The notes: generated from the sequence alone by a model not told the origin. Counted from the stretch's first letter, positions 8,404-17,553 are shown. The stretch is DNA of 64,000 nucleotides from Aeromicrobium sp. Root472D3 (GCF_001426485.1 NZ_LMET01000001.1:925217-989216), one strand, 5' to 3'. Program-made: numbers and translations.

Positions 8404-9306
8404 GTGACCAACGAAGCAACGTCAGTCGGCACCGGTACGTCACGCGTGAAGCGCGGCATGGCCGAGATGCTCAAGGGCGGCGTGATCATGGATGTCGTGA
8501 ACGCCGAGCAGGCGCGGATCGCCGAGGACGCCGGTGCGGTGGCTGTCATGGCGCTCGAGCGGGTTCCGGCCGACATCCGCTCGCAGGGCGGCGTGGCGCG
8601 CATGTCCGACCCCGACCTGATCGACGGCATCGTGGCCGAGGTCTCGATCCCGGTGATGGCCAAGGCCCGCATCGGCCACTTCGTCGAGGCGCAGGTGCTG
8701 CAGAGTCTGGGCGTCGACTACATCGACGAGTCCGAGGTGCTGACCCCGGCCGACTACGTCAACCACATCGACAAGTGGAACTTCACCGTCCCGTTCGTCT
8801 GCGGTGCCACGCACTTGGGCGAGGCGCTGCGTCGCATCACCGAGGGCGCGGCGATGATCCGCTCCAAGGGCGAGGCCGGCACGGGCGACGTGTCGAACGC
8901 GACGGGTCACATGCGTAAGATCGGTGGCGAGATCCGCCGCCTGCAGTCGCTGTCCGAGGACGAGCTGTACGTCGCGGCCAAGGAGCTGCAGGCCCCGTAC
9001 GACCTGGTCAAGGAGGTCGCCGAGGCGGGCAAGTTGCCCGTGGTGCTGTTCACGGCCGGCGGCATCGCGACCCCGGCCGACGCGGCGATGATGATGCAGC
9101 TGGGCGCCGAGGGCGTGTTCGTCGGCTCGGGCATCTTCAAGTCCGGCAACCCGGCCGAGCGCGCGGCCGCGGTCGTCAAGGCCACGACGTTCTACGACGA
9201 CCCCGACGTGATCGCCAAGGTCTCGCGCGGTCTGGGCGAGGCGATGGTCGGCATCAACGTCGACGACATCCCCGAGCCCCACAGGTTGGCCGAGCGCGGC
9301 TGGTGA
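8404..9306 (+). CDS. pdxS: Pyridoxal 5'-phosphate synthase lyase subunit PdxS
   Basis: 300 aa from GTG 8404 (GTGAGGAC lies just upstream). PdxS condenses ribose 5-phosphate, glyceraldehyde 3-phosphate and ammonia to PLP, with PdxT supplying ammonia. The family signature is near perfect: [38 protein letters not shown], the Schiff-base Lys in [10 protein letters not shown], and [20 protein letters not shown]. Codon use is strongly GC3, unlike the genes on both sides. No pdxT follows, although the two are commonly close in actinobacteria. It may be a core gene stranded between acquired blocks. Confidence 0.97.
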   Translation: MTNEATSVGTGTSRVKRGMAEMLKGGVIMDVVNAEQARIAEDAGAVAVMALERVPADIRSQGGVARMSDPDLIDGIVAEVSIPVMAKARIGHFVEAQVLQSLGVDYIDESEVLTPADYVNHIDKWNFTVPFVCGATHLGEALRRITEGAAMIRSKGEAGTGDVSNATGHMRKIGGEIRRLQSLSEDELYVAAKELQAPYDLVKEVAEAGKLPVVLFTAGGIATPADAAMMMQLGAEGVFVGSGIFKSGNPAERAAAVVKATTFYDDPDVIAKVSRGLGEAMVGINVDDIPEPHRLAERGW

Positions 9307-9420
9307 TCGGCGGACCACTCCCGACGCACCTGGACCGTGGGTAGCGTCCTGGTCAGGGTGGTAGGGACGCGCTGGCCCGTGGAGGTGGTCAAGCCCAGAC
9401 GAGGGAAGTGAAGTGGAGTG

Positions 9421-10161
9421 GTGAGTAGACGAGCAGCAGTCGTGACTGGGTCGACTTCCGGCATCGGCGAAGCCATTGCCCGTCGCCTGGTCAGCGATGG
9501 CCTGGACGTGCTTGTCACCGGGCGCGACCAAACGCGCGGGCAAGAAGTCGTTCGTGCCCTCGGCGCTCGCAGCATGTTCGTTCCGTTCGATCTGACTGAG
9601 GACGGTGCGGCCGATGCGCTGGCAGACGCAGCGATCGACAAGTTCGGCCGCCTCGACGTCCTGGTCAACAACGCCGCACTGGACCACACGGACGACCTTC
9701 TCGCTGTTTCGGTGGCAGATGTCAGAAAGGTCTTCGAGGTCAACAGCATCTCCGCGATCGCCGTCCTCCAACAGTGCGCGCAACGGATGGACCGCGGTGG
9801 ATCCGTCGTCAATGTGACATCACGTCTGGCGTCCATCGGTGTGCCGTCGATGGCCGTGTACTCGGCAACGAAGGGGGCGCTCAAGGCTTTGACGACGGCG
9901 GCGGCGGTAGAGCTCGCGCCGCGCGGCATCAGGGTCAACGCCGTCGCGCCGGGCATGACACGAACGCCGCTGTACGAGGCATGGTTGCGCGATCAACCTG
10001 ACCCAGCGCACAGCGAACGCGAGGTGCTCGAAGCGATCCCCATGGCGCGTCTGGCAATGCCTTCCGACGTCGCAGCAGCCGTCAGCTTCTTGGCACCTGA
10101 CGAGGCGGCCTACATCACCGGCGCCTCCATTCCCGTAGACGGCGGGTACACGGCGCAGTAA
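9421..10161 (+). CDS. Short-chain dehydrogenase/reductase
   Basis: 246 aa from GTG 9421; another GTG sits directly before it at 9418. Classical SDR: the cofactor motif is TGSTSGIGEA near the N terminus, then NNAALD near 83, the catalytic Tyr/Lys in YSATKGA near 145, and PGMTRTPL after it. The C terminus ITGASIPVDGGYT is typical of FabG-like reductases. The substrate is unknown. It converges on the LysR gene, 42 bp away. A weak inverted repeat, GCGTCC at 9344 and GGACGC at 9365, lies between pdxS and this gene. Confidence 0.9.
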   Translation: MSRRAAVVTGSTSGIGEAIARRLVSDGLDVLVTGRDQTRGQEVVRALGARSMFVPFDLTEDGAADALADAAIDKFGRLDVLVNNAALDHTDDLLAVSVADVRKVFEVNSISAIAVLQQCAQRMDRGGSVVNVTSRLASIGVPSMAVYSATKGALKALTTAAAVELAPRGIRVNAVAPGMTRTPLYEAWLRDQPDPAHSEREVLEAIPMARLAMPSDVAAAVSFLAPDEAAYITGASIPVDGGYTAQ

Positions 10162-10203
10162 GTGGCGGCGCGGGGCAGCTCGACCGGTCAGGGGGCAGCC
10201 AGT

Positions 10204-11133
10204 TCAGTCGACCTGGGTACTGCGGCCCTCAAGGTCGACGGTAGCGACGGCCTCGTGGATCAGCTCTCGCGCCGCCCTGACCATCGCATCGTTGGTGCGC
10301 TTCTTGGTACTCCGCATGACGATGCGGCGAGTGCCCAACCCGTGCAGGTCAAGAACATCGACGCCCTCCGGCACGGCCTCGCCGAGGGCCAAGGCGGGCA
10401 CGAGAGCCATGCCCTCTCCGGCTGCCACGAGCGCGAGCGCGGTCGTTGTCTCGTAGTACCGGTGCAAGGTTTCTGGCGCCGAGCCGCTGCCACGCCGCAG
10501 CCTGCTTGACGCGGCAGAACTTGCCGACGTCTCGTCGACCCCGAGCCAGGGCACAGCCAGGCGGTCGAGGTCGATGCCGTCGTCTCGAAGGACGGTTCCG
10601 GCCGGCACGACAAGCCGCCACGGCTCGTCCAGCAGGGGTTCCTCGATCACTCCTGGGGGAAGGTCCGGTGGGTCGCCGGAGGCGTCTAGCTCCACGACCA
10701 GGACGTCGAGCTCTCCGCGGCGCAGGAGCTTGCTGAGCTGCGGCAGGTCGTCTTCGACGAGCCCCACCCGGATGTGCGGGAACCTGGCCCTCCAGTCAGC
10801 CAGGCTCGGCACGAGAACGGAGCGCAGGAAGCTGGTGAATGCCCCGATGCGCATCGTCCCATCGGGTCCGGCGGGCCGGTCAACAGCGAGCAGTGCGGCC
10901 GCCATGACGCGTTCGATGTCCTCGGCAGCTTGGGCCATCGTGAGGCCCGCCGACGTCAGGGTCGTCCCACGCGTGGTCCTGTGAACCAGCGCTTGGCCAA
11001 CCTCTAGCTCCAGCTTGGTCAGCTGCTGGGAGATGGCTGACGGCGATACCCGGAGCTCGTCGGCAGCCGCAACGACTCCGCCGTTGCGAGCGACTGCGAG
11101 CAACGCGCCAAGCCGTTTTGGGTCCACGTCCAT
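10204..11133 (-). CDS. LysR-family transcriptional regulator
   Basis: 309 aa from ATG 11133; a TTG three codons upstream is less likely. The N-terminal winged HTH reads LLAVARNGGVVAAADELRVS followed by SAISQQLTKLE. The periplasmic-binding-like effector domain spans about 90-300. LysR proteins usually regulate a divergent neighbour; here that is the small membrane gene at 11227, while the SDR converges from the other side. No effector can be suggested. Codon use is less GC3-biased than core genes. Confidence 0.88.
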   Translation of the reverse strand: MDVDPKRLGALLAVARNGGVVAAADELRVSPSAISQQLTKLELEVGQALVHRTTRGTTLTSAGLTMAQAAEDIERVMAAALLAVDRPAGPDGTMRIGAFTSFLRSVLVPSLADWRARFPHIRVGLVEDDLPQLSKLLRRGELDVLVVELDASGDPPDLPPGVIEEPLLDEPWRLVVPAGTVLRDDGIDLDRLAVPWLGVDETSASSAASSRLRRGSGSAPETLHRYYETTTALALVAAGEGMALVPALALGEAVPEGVDVLDLHGLGTRRIVMRSTKKRTNDAMVRAARELIHEAVATVDLEGRSTQVD

Positions 11134-11226
11134 GTGAAGCAATGCTAACCGTCATCTAAACCAGAGTGCAATTGTGCTGAAGTCGTCGGGTCGGCAGAAT
11201 TGGTCGGGACACGAAGGAAGAGGGAG

Positions 11227-11532
11227 ATGACTGCCGCACTGCTCGGCTGGCTGGGGACGGCCGGCACACTCGCCGCTTACGGTCTGCTGTGGCGTGGACG
11301 TCTGACGTCAACCTCGCGGAGGTACGCCCTCCTCAACCTCGTTGGAGGGTTGCTGGCGGGAACTGCGAGCGGGCTGTATGGCGCCTGGCCGAGTGCTGCT
11401 TCCAACTTCATCTGGGCCGCGCTGGGCCTGCACTCGATGTTGGCCCGGGGTGTCGGTGTGGGTGGCGGCGAGTTCGACAAGGCCACCGCCGACGAGGCTG
11501 TTCAACGGGGCTCTCTCGCATCCGTCGCCTAA
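11227..11532 (+). CDS. Small membrane protein, CBU_0592-like family
   Basis: 101 aa from ATG 11227, with AGGAAGAGGGAG as ribosome-binding region. The pattern LLGWLGTAGTLAAYGLL, then RYALLNLVGGLLAG, then GAWPSAASNFIWAALGL matches a small three-helix membrane family seen across bacteria. The function of the family is not established. A short soluble tail of about 25 residues follows. The gene is divergent from the LysR gene. Confidence 0.7.
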   Translation: MTAALLGWLGTAGTLAAYGLLWRGRLTSTSRRYALLNLVGGLLAGTASGLYGAWPSAASNFIWAALGLHSMLARGVGVGGGEFDKATADEAVQRGSLASVA

Positions 11533-11653
11533 CGTCGCCGACCGGTATGCATGCCGTCGCTGTAGGTCAGTGCCCCCGGGAGTGGTCCGCGAGAACCCCG
11601 TCAGCAAGCGATCGGGTGCCGAAGAACGCTCACGTTGCGGGAGTCCCACGGCT

Positions 11654-11674
11654 ATGGTGACCATCAGTCACCAT
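11654..11674. promoter_or_regulatory. Inverted repeat upstream of a secreted-protein gene
   Basis: ATGGTGAC, five bases, GTCACCAT: perfect 8-bp arms ending 17 bases before the GTG start at 11692. It could be an operator overlapping a promoter, or an mRNA hairpin close to the ribosome-binding site (GGAG at about 11682). No regulator is assigned. Confidence 0.4.
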
Positions 11675-11691
11675 CCGTCGCAGGAGTACCC

Positions 11692-12297
11692 GTGAAGCGC
11701 ACCGCCACCCGCACCATCATCGGCGTCACGACCGCCATCCTCATTCTCGCGACCACCCCCGCCCACGCCGGCGCCCGCACCTTCGCCGACACGGTCGGCG
11801 ACACCAGTCAGGACGGCATCGCGGACATCTCCACGGTGAAGGTCGCCAACACGAAGAAGAGCACGACCGTCACTGTCCGCATCCCTCACGAACAGCCGGA
11901 GATGCGCGCCATCGGCGCGACCCGCATCTACCTGGACACCGACCGTAAGAAGTCCGGACCCGAGTACCTGTGGTTCGTGTCCTACCCCGGCGAGGCGTAC
12001 TTCGTACCAGTCAACAAGGGCACGGAGCAGCACTCCAAGGTCTGGTACAACGTCGCCAAGGCCACCAAGTGCGCTAAGACAGTCCGCGAGACGTTCTCCC
12101 CGTCCGACGGCGTCTTCGGCATCAAGATCAAGCACAAGAAGGGCTGCCTGGGCAACCCCAAGTCCGTGCGCGTCAACATCCGCACAACCGTGTTTAGCCA
12201 CTTCGACGAGGACGACTACGAGCAGACGACGTACCCCTCGCCCGAGAACGACTACTACCCGAGCCACTCCGGGTACACGCGCTCCGTCAAGCGCTAA
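11692..12297 (+). CDS. Secreted protein of unknown function
   Basis: 201 aa from GTG 11692, with CAGGAGTACCC just upstream. A signal peptide is clear: KRTATRTIIGV, a hydrophobic core, then TPAHAGA with an AHA cleavage site near residue 25. The mature part is beta-rich, with DTVGDTSQDGIADISTVKVA near its start, which recalls repeat units of secreted calcium-binding or adhesion proteins, and a C-terminal stretch rich in Asp, Glu and Tyr. Two Cys residues (CAKTV and KGCLG) could form one disulfide. No enzyme motif is recognised. Confidence 0.7.
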   Translation: MKRTATRTIIGVTTAILILATTPAHAGARTFADTVGDTSQDGIADISTVKVANTKKSTTVTVRIPHEQPEMRAIGATRIYLDTDRKKSGPEYLWFVSYPGEAYFVPVNKGTEQHSKVWYNVAKATKCAKTVRETFSPSDGVFGIKIKHKKGCLGNPKSVRVNIRTTVFSHFDEDDYEQTTYPSPENDYYPSHSGYTRSVKR

Positions 12298-12438
12298 CCG
12301 CTAGAGCCGCCGCAGCAGGAGCCGCCGGGTCATCCGACGAGTTCAGCGAGCGTAGAGGGACTCGCCACGCTTGCCCAACCCTGCCCCACGGCTTGCCGGC
12401 CGGCTGTCACGGTCGATGACTGCCGCTTGGAAGGGCCG

Positions 12439-12972
12439 CTAGGGCTGACGCACACGGTCCAGATCCATGGTCTCGTCGCACCATTCCGTCAGGGCCAAGA
12501 CCGTTGCGGCGGACGGTGATCGGTCTCCTCGGGTCATCTCCAGCAGTGTGTCCGGTCGAACACCTATCTCCCGAGCCACCGACGACAGGGTCCGTCCCCG
12601 GTCGCTGACCATGAACGGCAGCTCGTACAGGGGAGGGGAGTCGATGTTGCCGATCCGTAGCTTGTGACCGAGAGCCTCCGCGAGAGCCTCTATCGTGTTC
12701 CAACGCGGCCAGCAGCTGCCAGTCAGCGCATCTGACGTCACCCCCAGCGACAAGCCAGCTGCCTTCGCAAGCTGGCGCATCGTCATGCCCTGGAAGCGGC
12801 GCTGCAGGTCCATGTTGCGCATCAAGTACCGGTAGTTCTCAACTGCCCAGTGGTCATCCTCGGCCTGGGCAGAAGGCCGCTCCTGCAGCGTCCACCGCCA
12901 CGTCCCGTCGGCGTGCCTGGTCCCGCGGGGCGCAGCCCACGTGCCCGGTTCGCCACCAACATGACGGACCAT
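12439..12972 (-). CDS. Protein with two predicted helix-turn-helix segments
   Basis: 177 aa from ATG 12972; a TTG at 12996 is an alternative. The middle (MTMRQLAKAAGLSLGVTSDA, about 68-90) and the C-terminal part (TLSSVAREIGVRPDTLLEMT, about 130-150) each look like XRE-type helix-turn-helix segments. The N terminus contains WRWTLQERPSAQAEDDHWAV, with no recognised domain. It is divergent from a phage-type DNA methyltransferase with a 227-bp gap, suggesting a small regulatory or phage-derived unit. Function is otherwise unknown. Confidence 0.62.
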   Translation of the reverse strand: MVRHVGGEPGTWAAPRGTRHADGTWRWTLQERPSAQAEDDHWAVENYRYLMRNMDLQRRFQGMTMRQLAKAAGLSLGVTSDALTGSCWPRWNTIEALAEALGHKLRIGNIDSPPLYELPFMVSDRGRTLSSVAREIGVRPDTLLEMTRGDRSPSAATVLALTEWCDETMDLDRVRQP

Positions 12973-13199
12973 TTCCACCCGCCATTTCAGTGCCAAAAAA
13001 GTTGTACCGGAAAACCGAGTGTACGTGGTTTGGTGCGCACGGTCGCCATCGCACCCCGCAGAGACACCTCAACGGGGTGCGGCGACTGCCACCCGGCAGG
13101 ACGCCCCAGCACCGCCGCAGAGGAGCCACAGGCTCCCACGGCGAGAGCTGCCCTATGGCCACCGCGGCGCATGGGAGCAAGCGCCCTCAAGGACGACCC

Positions 13200-14042
13200 A
13201 TGTCTACTCGTACCGCTCTGTACTCCTCGGCCACCGACAACTGGCCCACCCCGCAAGACTTCTACGACCGCCTCGACGCCGAGTTCAACTTCGCGCTCGA
13301 CGTCTGCTCCTCCAAGGCCAACCACAAGGCGCCCGTGTTCTACGCCCTCGACCACGACAACCCCAACTTCCGCGACGGACTTGCCGGGGACTGGGCCGCC
13401 GACGCCGCAGGCCAGACCATCTGGTGCAACCCGCCCTACGGCCGAGGCATCCGAGCCTGGATGGAAGCCGCGCTCCACGCCGCTCAGACCGGCGGCGCCA
13501 CGGTCGTCTGCCTGGTGCCGGTCCGAGCCGACTCGGCCTGGTGGCACGACCTCGTCCTGTCTACCGGCGCCGAAGTTCGCTACGTCCGCGGCCGCCTCAA
13601 GTTCGGAGACGCTAAGAACAGCGCTGCGTTTAGCTCGGCAGTCGTCATCTACCGGCCCACCGACGTCATCGGTGCCGCCGGCCCCGTCCACACCGTCCCG
13701 AACAAGCTCCCGGCACCGGCACCGGCGCCGGTCACCGACCTCGACGAAAACAGCTCTGCCGTCCCGAGTCCAACCGTCCTCCACGTCAGCCTCCCGGTGG
13801 CTGGCACGAGCACACCACGCCGGTGCGACGCTCCTGCCGCAGCAGGCGGGTCGTCACAGAGTCCTGCGGCGGACGGCCGCGACGTTCATGCTGCCTCGGT
13901 GCAGTTGTCAGTGGAAGCTTGGTTCCGGATCAGGGAGGCGGCCGCCATCCGTGCACGGCTGCTCGCCGGCGCCGACCCTCTGGGCGTGCGTGGCGGAAGG
14001 CGTGGCGCGACCACAGTCGAGGCTCAGCTGTCACGCACCTAG
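13200..14042 (+). CDS. Phage-type DNA N6-adenine methyltransferase
   Basis: 280 aa from ATG 13200 (AAGGA seven bases upstream); ATG 13155 is an alternative. Residues 10-160 match phage Dam-type methylases (DUF/PF05869 group). DNWPTPQDFYDRL opens the domain, ALDVCSSKANHK lies in the SAM-binding region, and NPPY at 77-80 is the catalytic motif for N6-adenine. The last ~110 residues are a Pro/Ala-rich linker with no known domain. No restriction enzyme is adjacent, so it is an orphan methylase, probably a prophage or element relic. Confidence 0.82.
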   Translation: MSTRTALYSSATDNWPTPQDFYDRLDAEFNFALDVCSSKANHKAPVFYALDHDNPNFRDGLAGDWAADAAGQTIWCNPPYGRGIRAWMEAALHAAQTGGATVVCLVPVRADSAWWHDLVLSTGAEVRYVRGRLKFGDAKNSAAFSSAVVIYRPTDVIGAAGPVHTVPNKLPAPAPAPVTDLDENSSAVPSPTVLHVSLPVAGTSTPRRCDAPAAAGGSSQSPAADGRDVHAASVQLSVEAWFRIREAAAIRARLLAGADPLGVRGGRRGATTVEAQLSRT

Positions 14043-14182
14043 GCGCACGCCGCCCCGCAAGCTCGCCGTGACTCCGTTCTAAAGGCTGCTGGCGCCTGGG
14101 TAGCTCGTGTTCCGCTGGCGTGCCGGCGGCTGTCGGATGAGCCAGGTCGAGCGGTACGGGACGAGGTCGTGCTCGCGTGCGC

Positions 14183-15139
14183 TCAGTCGGAGAACTCGGT
14201 GACGGTTCCTTCGATGAGCTGGGGCAGGAGGTCGGTGACGAAGGAGTCCATGGCGTCCGGTTCAGTGCCGGCAGCTACGACGGCGGCCGCGTAGGAAGCC
14301 ATCGCCCGCTGCGAGGAGGTAGTAGACGCGGACGCGAGGAAGCCGGACCGCTCGATGTGCAGGCCATGTTCTAGGGGGAGCGAACCGCCCTCGTGGACGG
14401 CTCTCTTGATGGCCTTGACTGCTGTCGGCGAGCGGCGAGCCAGACGGGCCGCCACTGCTTGGGCCTCGGCCAGCAGGTCCTGCTTGGGCAGCAGTCGGTT
14501 GACCAGGCCCATCTCGAGCGCCTGATGCGGGGTGATGGGGGCGCCTTCCAGGCACAGCTCAAGGGCGCGACCCGCGCCGACGACCCGGGTCAGCATCTGC
14601 GTCCCACCACCGCCCGGGATCAGGCCGAGCAGGACTTCGGGTTGCCCGATGCCGTGCTCGCCGTCGGCCATCAGCCGGATGTCCGCGGACAGCGAGAACT
14701 CGCACCCGCCACCTAGAGCCCGCCCGTTGATTGCGGCAACGACGACGAGGCTGGACTGTCGCATCAGGGCGCACACGGCATGGAACCGTCGCAGGTCGGC
14801 CACACCTCCTGCTCCCATGCGGGCCAGGGCAGTCGCTCCTCCGGGCAGTTGGTCGGCTACCTGGCTGGCGCGCAGGGCGGCGCTGGCTGTGCGGGGGGTG
14901 AGTGTGACGGGAGCCGCCTGGGCGCTGGCCAGGATCTCCGCGACGTCGAAGTGGCTGACGAAGACGTTCTCCATCGCACTGGTGATGACGACCGCGCCGA
15001 TCTCGGGGTCGTCATCGAGGGACATGAGCAGTTCGTGGAGCTCGGTCATCAGGGCGGTGGTGAGGAAGTTGAACGGCGGGTTGTCGAACCAGATGGTCTG
15101 GACGCGTCCAGTTCGTTCGGTCTTCAGCAGGGATGTCAT
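14183..15139 (-). CDS. Enoyl-CoA hydratase/isomerase-family protein (crotonase fold)
   Basis: 318 aa, longer than typical crotonases (about 260) because of an insert around 70-110. Oxyanion-hole elements are INGRALGGGCEFSLSADIR near 140 and GQPEVLLGLIPGGGGTQ near 165, the latter with a catalytic-type Glu. The family hydrates, isomerises or cleaves CoA thioesters. It is the third gene of a unit (hydrolase, SDR, crotonase) reading away from a TetR gene, with gaps of only 10-12 bp. This suggests a small catabolic route for an unidentified ketone or ester. Confidence 0.85.
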   Translation of the reverse strand: MTSLLKTERTGRVQTIWFDNPPFNFLTTALMTELHELLMSLDDDPEIGAVVITSAMENVFVSHFDVAEILASAQAAPVTLTPRTASAALRASQVADQLPGGATALARMGAGGVADLRRFHAVCALMRQSSLVVVAAINGRALGGGCEFSLSADIRLMADGEHGIGQPEVLLGLIPGGGGTQMLTRVVGAGRALELCLEGAPITPHQALEMGLVNRLLPKQDLLAEAQAVAARLARRSPTAVKAIKRAVHEGGSLPLEHGLHIERSGFLASASTTSSQRAMASYAAAVVAAGTEPDAMDSFVTDLLPQLIEGTVTEFSD

Positions 15140-15149
15140 GGCGTGCCTC

Positions 15150-15944
15150 TCAGTGTGCGAGCGGATTGAGGTTCTTGCCCATCAGGTACTGGGCGCGGAA
15201 CGGCACGGGACGCATCGCGTGCGACAGGACCTTGTTGATCGCGCCGGGGACGCACACCGGCTTGCCCGCGTTCACGGCTGCCCATCCGGTCTGCGCGACG
15301 TCGTTGGCGTCCTGCCACAGGGCGGCGGGCAGTTTGGAGGCGGCGTCCCGGCTACCCATGGCGTCGTGGAACTCGCTGCGGGTGAAGCCGGGGCACAGGG
15401 CGGTGACGTGTATGCCGTGGGGCTTCAGCTCCATGTCGAGTGCCTGGGACATGTTCAGGACGTAGCTCTTGATGCCGGTGTACAGCAGGCTCTCGCCGGG
15501 CGGTGCGAAGGCGGCCAGCGAGGAGACGTTCACGATCCGGCCCCACGCGCGGCTCTTCATGCCCGGGACGAAGAGGTGGGACAGCTCGGTCACGGCGGTC
15601 ACCATCACCTGGATCTCACCGGCCAGCGATTCCCAGGAGGTGTCGGCGAAGGTGTCGTTGCCCGACAGGCCGGCGTTGTTGATGAGCACGTCGACAGCCA
15701 GACCACGCTCGGCCGCGAAAGCCGCGATCGCCTTCGGTGCAGCGGGGTCGCCGAGGTCTGCGGGAAAGACCTCGCAGCGGATCCCGTGGGCGGTGGTCAG
15801 CTCCTGGGCCAGCTCGTCTAACCGTTGCTTGCGTCGGGCGACCAGCACGAGGTCGAGCCCGTCGGCGGCGAGGGTTCGGGCGAACGCGGCACCGATGCCA
15901 GCGGAGGCGCCGGTGATGAGGGCGGTGCGGGTGGTGGTGCTCAT
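15150..15944 (-). CDS. Short-chain dehydrogenase/reductase
   Basis: 264 aa. The cofactor motif is TGASAGIGAAFA at 11-22, then NNAGLSGN near 89, VNVSSLAAF near 139 with the catalytic Ser, and YTGIKSY near 155. This variant with a broad substrate pocket (YqjQ/DltE-like) reduces or oxidises hydrophobic ketones and alcohols. It sits between the hydrolase and the crotonase in one operon; its stop and the next start are 10 bp apart. Confidence 0.88.
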   Translation of the reverse strand: MSTTTRTALITGASAGIGAAFARTLAADGLDLVLVARRKQRLDELAQELTTAHGIRCEVFPADLGDPAAPKAIAAFAAERGLAVDVLINNAGLSGNDTFADTSWESLAGEIQVMVTAVTELSHLFVPGMKSRAWGRIVNVSSLAAFAPPGESLLYTGIKSYVLNMSQALDMELKPHGIHVTALCPGFTRSEFHDAMGSRDAASKLPAALWQDANDVAQTGWAAVNAGKPVCVPGAINKVLSHAMRPVPFRAQYLMGKNLNPLAH

Positions 15945-15956
15945 GGTTCTCCTTCG

Positions 15957-16889
15957 TCAGGCGGGGATCGGGGCGACGTTGCGAGTGAGGAACTCGAGCT
16001 GGTCGGCGACGACGGTCTCGAACAGCGGGTCGACGTAGGGGTCGAAGTGACCGCCCTCGTAGACCTTGACCGTGGAACGGGGGATCTTCGCGGCGGCGGC
16101 CTCTGCGACCGGGCGGGGCGTGATGGTGTCGTGCGTGACGATCTGGACGAGGGCAGGGCACTGGATGCGGGCGGCCCACCGCTTTGGCGAGTAGGTGCCG
16201 ATGCTCAGGGCGATGCGCGCGGCAACCGTCTGCGGGTAGTCACCGTCGGTCAGGCCGGACTCACGGATGAGGGCGAGCATGCCCGGGCGGGCGTCCGGCG
16301 ACGTCATCATTCCGACGCGGCCAGGATCGTTGACGCTGTCGACCAGCATGGGAGCGCGGCCCAGCCACGATCCCACTAGGTCGACGACTCCGAGCACCGA
16401 GACCTTCAGGGCCGCCTTCAACCCGGTTGACCGGACGGCCGCGGGTCCGCTGACGTGAGGAACCTGCGCGACGATCGCGGCGAGGGGCTCACCCTGTCCC
16501 GCCAAGGAGATGACGTGGCCGCCGGCGAACGACGTCCCCCAAGCCACGACCTTGCGCGGGTCGACATCGTCCAGTGCTCGGGCGTAGGCCAGGGCGGCGC
16601 GCCAGTCCTCGTGCTGCCTGCGAATGCTCAGCACCTGGCGCGGTTCACCCTCGCTGTCACCGAAGCCGCGGTAGTCGAAGACCACCACGACGTAGCCGGC
16701 CGCCGCGAAACGTTCGGCGTAGGCGTACAGCCGCAGCGCCCGCACCGAGCCGAACCCATGCGCCATCACCACCACGGGGCATGCGCTGCCCCCGGTTGTC
16801 GGCCGGTAGACGCGAGCTGCGCAGCGTACGCCGTGGGAGGAAAATGACTCCTCAACGAACGTGTACGTGACGTCGGGTGTCGCAGTCAT
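15957..16889 (-). CDS. Alpha/beta hydrolase (S15/dienelactone-hydrolase-like)
   Basis: 310 aa, first gene of the operon facing the TetR gene. The nucleophile elbow is GTSFAGG near residue 119 and the oxyanion region is VVMAHGFGSVR near 36. DYRGFGDSEG near 72 and GGHFDPY near 284, with the catalytic His, complete the triad pattern. Related proteins hydrolyse esters or lactones. Cytoplasmic, as no signal peptide is seen. The proposed job is releasing an acid or alcohol for the SDR and crotonase downstream. Confidence 0.86.
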   Translation of the reverse strand: MTATPDVTYTFVEESFSSHGVRCAARVYRPTTGGSACPVVVMAHGFGSVRALRLYAYAERFAAAGYVVVVFDYRGFGDSEGEPRQVLSIRRQHEDWRAALAYARALDDVDPRKVVAWGTSFAGGHVISLAGQGEPLAAIVAQVPHVSGPAAVRSTGLKAALKVSVLGVVDLVGSWLGRAPMLVDSVNDPGRVGMMTSPDARPGMLALIRESGLTDGDYPQTVAARIALSIGTYSPKRWAARIQCPALVQIVTHDTITPRPVAEAAAAKIPRSTVKVYEGGHFDPYVDPLFETVVADQLEFLTRNVAPIPA

Positions 16890-16917
16890 CTGTCGTCTCC
16901 TTCAAGGCGCGTCTACT

Positions 16918-16968
16918 TTCTTGAATGCTGATCAAGAAGCTACGTCCATCTTGATCGACGTGCAAGAT
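16918..16968. promoter_or_regulatory. Two inverted repeats between hydrolase operon and tetR
   Basis: TTCTTGA, seven bases, TCAAGAA occupies 16918-16938. ATCTTG, nine bases, CAAGAT occupies 16948-16968. Both share the half-site CTTGA/CTTG and are spaced 30 bp start to start, about three helical turns. The second abuts a TAGAGT box five bases before the GTG of the TetR gene. They are probable operators for that TetR, shutting both directions. Confidence 0.65.
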
Positions 16969-16978
16969 AGAGTGACGT

Positions 16979-17518
16979 GTGCCTCGAAACCGCCGACCTC
17001 GCGACCGCGAGGAGAAGTCTGCGGAGATCGTCGCGGCCGCAGCGACACTGTTCACCGATGTCGGCTTCGAGAAGACGTCCCTCGTCAGCGTCGCGAAGGC
17101 TGCCGGGGTCACGACCACCACGATCTACTGGTACTTCGACAGTAAGGAAGCCCTGCTGGTCGCGGTCCTGGACCATCTCCTCGCCGAGGCGCTGGCCGGC
17201 ATCGACGAGCAGGCCGAGGCGCTTTTGCTCGACCGTCTGCTCTGGGTCGTGGACAAGCTCGAGCAGCACGCGAAGCTCGTCACGACCGTCCACGCGCTGG
17301 CCACAACCTCACCGGTCGTCGAGGAATGGCACGACGGCTTCCACGCGCTGACCAACGACATCCTCGCCGACGGCCTCAGGCAGTCAGGCGTCGCGGAGTC
17401 GGCCGTCCAGCCCAAGACCCGCCTCGGGGTCTTCGCCATCGAGGGCCTGCTGATGCACCCGCTGCCCGTGGCAGAGCGTCAGGCCGTACTCCGCTTAGTA
17501 GTGGACCCGGCCAGTTGA
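16979..17518 (+). CDS. TetR-family regulator
   Basis: 179 aa from GTG 16979. N-terminal HTH: EKSAEIVAAAATLFTDVGFE, then VAKAAGVTTTTIYWYFDSKE at about 36-55. The C-terminal ligand domain is divergent, as is usual. It reads away from the hydrolase/SDR/crotonase operon with two palindromes between them, so local repression released by a pathway substrate is likely. Translation may be leaderless, because TAGAGT ends five bases before the start codon. Confidence 0.9.
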   Translation: MPRNRRPRDREEKSAEIVAAAATLFTDVGFEKTSLVSVAKAAGVTTTTIYWYFDSKEALLVAVLDHLLAEALAGIDEQAEALLLDRLLWVVDKLEQHAKLVTTVHALATTSPVVEEWHDGFHALTNDILADGLRQSGVAESAVQPKTRLGVFAIEGLLMHPLPVAERQAVLRLVVDPAS

Positions 17519-17524
17519 GATGGG

Positions 17525-17553
17525 AAGGGCCCCGGCTGCAGACCGGGTCCCTT
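17525..17553 (+). terminator. Hairpin terminator after tetR
   Basis: AAGGG and CCCGG on the left pair with CCGGG and CCCTT on the right, with one C/T mismatch and a seven-base loop. It begins seven bases after the TetR stop. No long T run follows, which is common in high-GC actinobacteria. Confidence 0.6.
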
